Source: JALHMQ01 sp037441125 (GTDB lineage: Bacteria; Pseudomonadota; Gammaproteobacteria; Burkholderiales; Burkholderiaceae_F). Taken from it: a DNA stretch of 61,062 nucleotides. The stretch covers positions 1 to 61,062 of the forward strand of contig JBBIST010000007.1 of the NCBI GenBank assembly GCA_037441125.1, in the 5' to 3' direction. Positions within the stretch are counted from its first letter, which is position 1. Each line of letters opens with the position of its first letter. The notes beneath the pieces are model-generated. The model saw only the letters and a program-made list of their open reading frames with translations. It was not told where the DNA came from and did not search any database. Positions 59,501 to 61,062 of this stretch are shown piece by piece. Made by a program: the position numbers and the translations under genes.

Positions 59501-59819
59501 CGGCTTGTGCTCTTGGGATCGAAGACGGCGCACGCATGCGGCGAGCCTCGTCGATGCCGCTCATTGTGGCTGCACACGGTCAACCGGCAGCCGGTGTCTA
59601 CGGTCAGCCGATAACCTTGCGCCGATCCTGGGCAAGCGCCAAGCCCGCGACTACCCGAGCAAGCCCGCGATCTGGAATTGCGCCAACACAAGCCCGGCTG
59701 ACTTGCCGCCCGACACTTGCGCCGTGTTCGGATACAGTGCGCACCGTCGTCTGTCGTAATGCCTCGCGGCTTGCAGCGGATTGCCCAGATCCTGAGTCCG
59801 CCAGGCCAGCCTGCGCGGT
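59501..59819. other. Divergent intergenic region
   Basis: 319 bp between the CYTH-CHAD gene and the small exported protein. No family-like frame was recognised; promoters for both directions are expected here. Confidence 0.4.
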
Positions 59820-60254
59820 TTGCGCCCACCGAGCACCACCTTGTCGACCGCCCGCTCCCGCCGCCGCTTGCGCATCACGCTGATGACGCTCGCCTGCCTG
59901 CTGCTGGCGCAGTGGTCGCTGTTCGCGCATGCCTGTCCGGTGATCAAGCGCGCCGGCGAGTCGATCGCGCACGCGCAACTGGTGGCCGAGCTCGCGGCGC
60001 AGACAGCGCAGGACTGCCACGGCGTCGACCTCGCGCTCGACCCGCCGGCCGAGCCGACGGTATGCGTAAAGCACTGCGCCGACGAAGGCAGCGCCAGCAA
60101 CGCCGGCCCGATGCCGATGACGGCACCGCCGCCACTGGTCTTGCGCGCGATGCTGCCGGCGGCGAGCGGACCGCTGCACTGGCAACGGGCGCCGGCCTGC
60201 TTCGACGCCACCGCACCGCCGCTGTCGATCCTGTACTGCGTCTCCCTGACCTGA
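59820..60254 (+). CDS. Small exported protein of a probable copper cluster
   Basis: A 144-residue protein with a basic N-terminus and signal peptide (LRITLMTLACLLLAQWSLFA, cleavage after HA), then C-x-V and a C-V-K-H-C motif in the middle. Start at TTG 59820 is tentative; later starts are possible. I do not recognise the family with confidence, but short secreted proteins with an N-terminal FAHAC and a C-x3-C motif precede copper genes in several betaproteobacteria. It is followed by DUF411. Confidence 0.6.
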   Translation: MRPPSTTLSTARSRRRLRITLMTLACLLLAQWSLFAHACPVIKRAGESIAHAQLVAELAAQTAQDCHGVDLALDPPAEPTVCVKHCADEGSASNAGPMPMTAPPPLVLRAMLPAASGPLHWQRAPACFDATAPPLSILYCVSLT

Positions 60255-60339
60255 GCGCGCGATGCCGCCGCACGGCGGCCGTCGTCCTTCGCGTTCGTCA
60301 TGCACCGCCGGCATCTGCGCCGGCCTCAGGAGAGATGCC

Positions 60340-60822
60340 ATGCCCCACCCCCGATCCGCCCGCCGCGACCTGCTGCTGGCACTGGCCGCGATACCGCTCT
60401 CGCTCGCCCTGAGCACGGGCGCGGCGCAGAAGCTGCCCACGGTCGAAGTCTTCAAGACCCCCGCCTGCGGCTGCTGCGACGACTGGGTCAAGCACCTGCA
60501 GGCCAACGGCTTCCAGGTCACCCCGATCAACGTCCCCGACCTGGCGCCGGTGCGCGCGCGGCTCGGCATGCCGGCCCAGTACGGCTCCTGCCACACCGCG
60601 CGCGTCGGCGGCTATCTGGTCGAGGGCCACGTTCCGGCGCGTGAGGTCCGGCGCCTGCTGCGCGAGCGGCCGCAGGCGATCGGCATCGCCGTGCCCGGCA
60701 TGCCGATCGGTTCGCCCGGGATGGACGGGCCGATCTACAAGGGCCTGCAGCAGCCCTACGACGTGCTGCTCGTGCAGCGCGACGGCTCGGCGCGCGTCTT
60801 CGCCTCCTATCACAAGCGCTGA
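60340..60822 (+). CDS. DUF411 metal-binding protein
   Basis: A 160-residue exported protein: signal RDLLLALAAIPLSLALSTGA, then VEVFKTPACGCCDDWVKHLQ with the CGCC motif, and GMPAQYGSCHTARVGGYLVE, then GMPIGSPGMDGP. This is the DUF411/CopG-like family that binds copper or other soft metals in the periplasm. The ATG at 60340 follows an AGGAGAG site. It stands between the small exported protein and another secreted protein that runs off the window. Confidence 0.92.
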   Translation: MPHPRSARRDLLLALAAIPLSLALSTGAAQKLPTVEVFKTPACGCCDDWVKHLQANGFQVTPINVPDLAPVRARLGMPAQYGSCHTARVGGYLVEGHVPAREVRRLLRERPQAIGIAVPGMPIGSPGMDGPIYKGLQQPYDVLLVQRDGSARVFASYHKR

Positions 60823-60894
60823 CTTACCGGCCCGCTGCACCTCGCCGCGCCCGAAGTGCGCACGGTGCCGCGGGCGCAACCGCTGGAGATCGCG

Positions 60895-61062
60895 ATGACC
60901 GCATTGCCGGCCGGCGCCGAAGCGCCGGCACCCAGACCCTGCTCGACGCCGGCGGCGCCGATCGCCGCCGCGATCAGCGCCGCCCTGGCGGCGCTGCTGC
61001 TGGCCCTGTCCGCCCCGGCGGCGCGCGCCGCCGACGGCGCCGCGGTCGGCGCGCCGCTCGAG
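60895..61062 (+). CDS. Start of an exported protein (cut by the window edge)
   Basis: A plus-strand frame from ATG 60895 encodes an alanine-rich N-terminus with a signal peptide (AAISAALAALLLALSAPAAR, cleavage near ARA-ADG). Only 56 codons are visible. It would be the next gene of the DUF411 cluster, so an outer-membrane or periplasmic copper protein is plausible, but nothing identifies the family. Confidence 0.55.
   Translation, partial: MTALPAGAEAPAPRPCSTPAAPIAAAISAALAALLLALSAPAARAADGAAVGAPLE

Overview
The window is a high-GC chromosomal segment, most likely from a betaproteobacterium of the Burkholderiales/Rhodocyclales type. That assignment is inferred from gene content: a split heptose pathway (separate HldA and HldC), PyrR-PyrB-inactive dihydroorotase, a RuvX-YqgE pair, a CIRCE-controlled groESL, and a DUF1501/DUF1800 pair. 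No rRNA, tRNA or CRISPR array was seen.

Layout. (1) 0-6.2 kb: surface-polysaccharide genes: a bifunctional GDP-mannose enzyme (manC type, minus strand), then a Wzx-type flippase and two GT4 glycosyltransferases on the plus strand. (2) 6.2-16.7 kb: an accessory island of small toxin-antitoxin (TA) modules, many broken (hipB/hipA', hicA'/hicB, two VapBC/FitAB pairs, DUF433/DUF5615, truncated PIN genes, MNT/HEPN', Uma2, HTH antitoxins, DUF2442). They are interleaved with short pieces of polysaccharide genes (rmlA 5' ends, rmlD 3' end, ABC-exporter permease 5' ends), REP-like palindromes and an IS3-type transposase scrap. (3) 16.7-28.6 kb: dTDP-rhamnose genes rmlD-rmlC-(DUF2283)-rmlA and, 6 kb on, rmlB. 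More TA genes, a SNF2 helicase pseudogene, a secreted Asp-box beta-propeller protein and two almost identical Uma2 genes lie between and around them. (4) 28.7-34.9 kb: an orderly plus-strand run hldA-hldD-gmhB-hldC (ADP-heptose for LPS core), a UDP-sugar 4-epimerase, a WecA-like initiating transferase and apaH. (5) 35-39.7 kb (minus): yqgE-ruvX-pyrR-pyrB-pyrX-plsC. (6) 39.8-47.7 kb: photolyase, groES-groEL with promoter and CIRCE, an orphan Cas6e/CasE-like gene, and DUF1501/DUF1800 exported proteins. (7) 47.8-52.1 kb: PBP4, mtnA plus a fuculose-aldolase-like gene (candidate DHAP shunt), and a degenerate EAL protein. (8) 52.1-57.9 kb: a CsoR-family repressor, DUF2892, RND pump, adaptor and DUF302, with two matching ATAC-N8-GTAT operator candidates. 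(9) 57.9-61.1 kb: CYTH-CHAD protein and the start of a probable copper-handling cluster (DUF411).

How it fits together. manC, rmlABCD, the flippase, glycosyltransferases, 4-epimerase and WecA-like enzyme would supply and assemble a mannose/rhamnose/amino-sugar O-antigen or exopolysaccharide, and the hld/gmh genes supply LPS core heptose. Fossils of two ABC-exporter permease 5' ends inside a locus that now carries a Wzx flippase suggest that the export system was replaced. The TA island looks like a site of repeated insertion, duplication of host gene ends and deletion, in which antitoxins survive more often than toxins.
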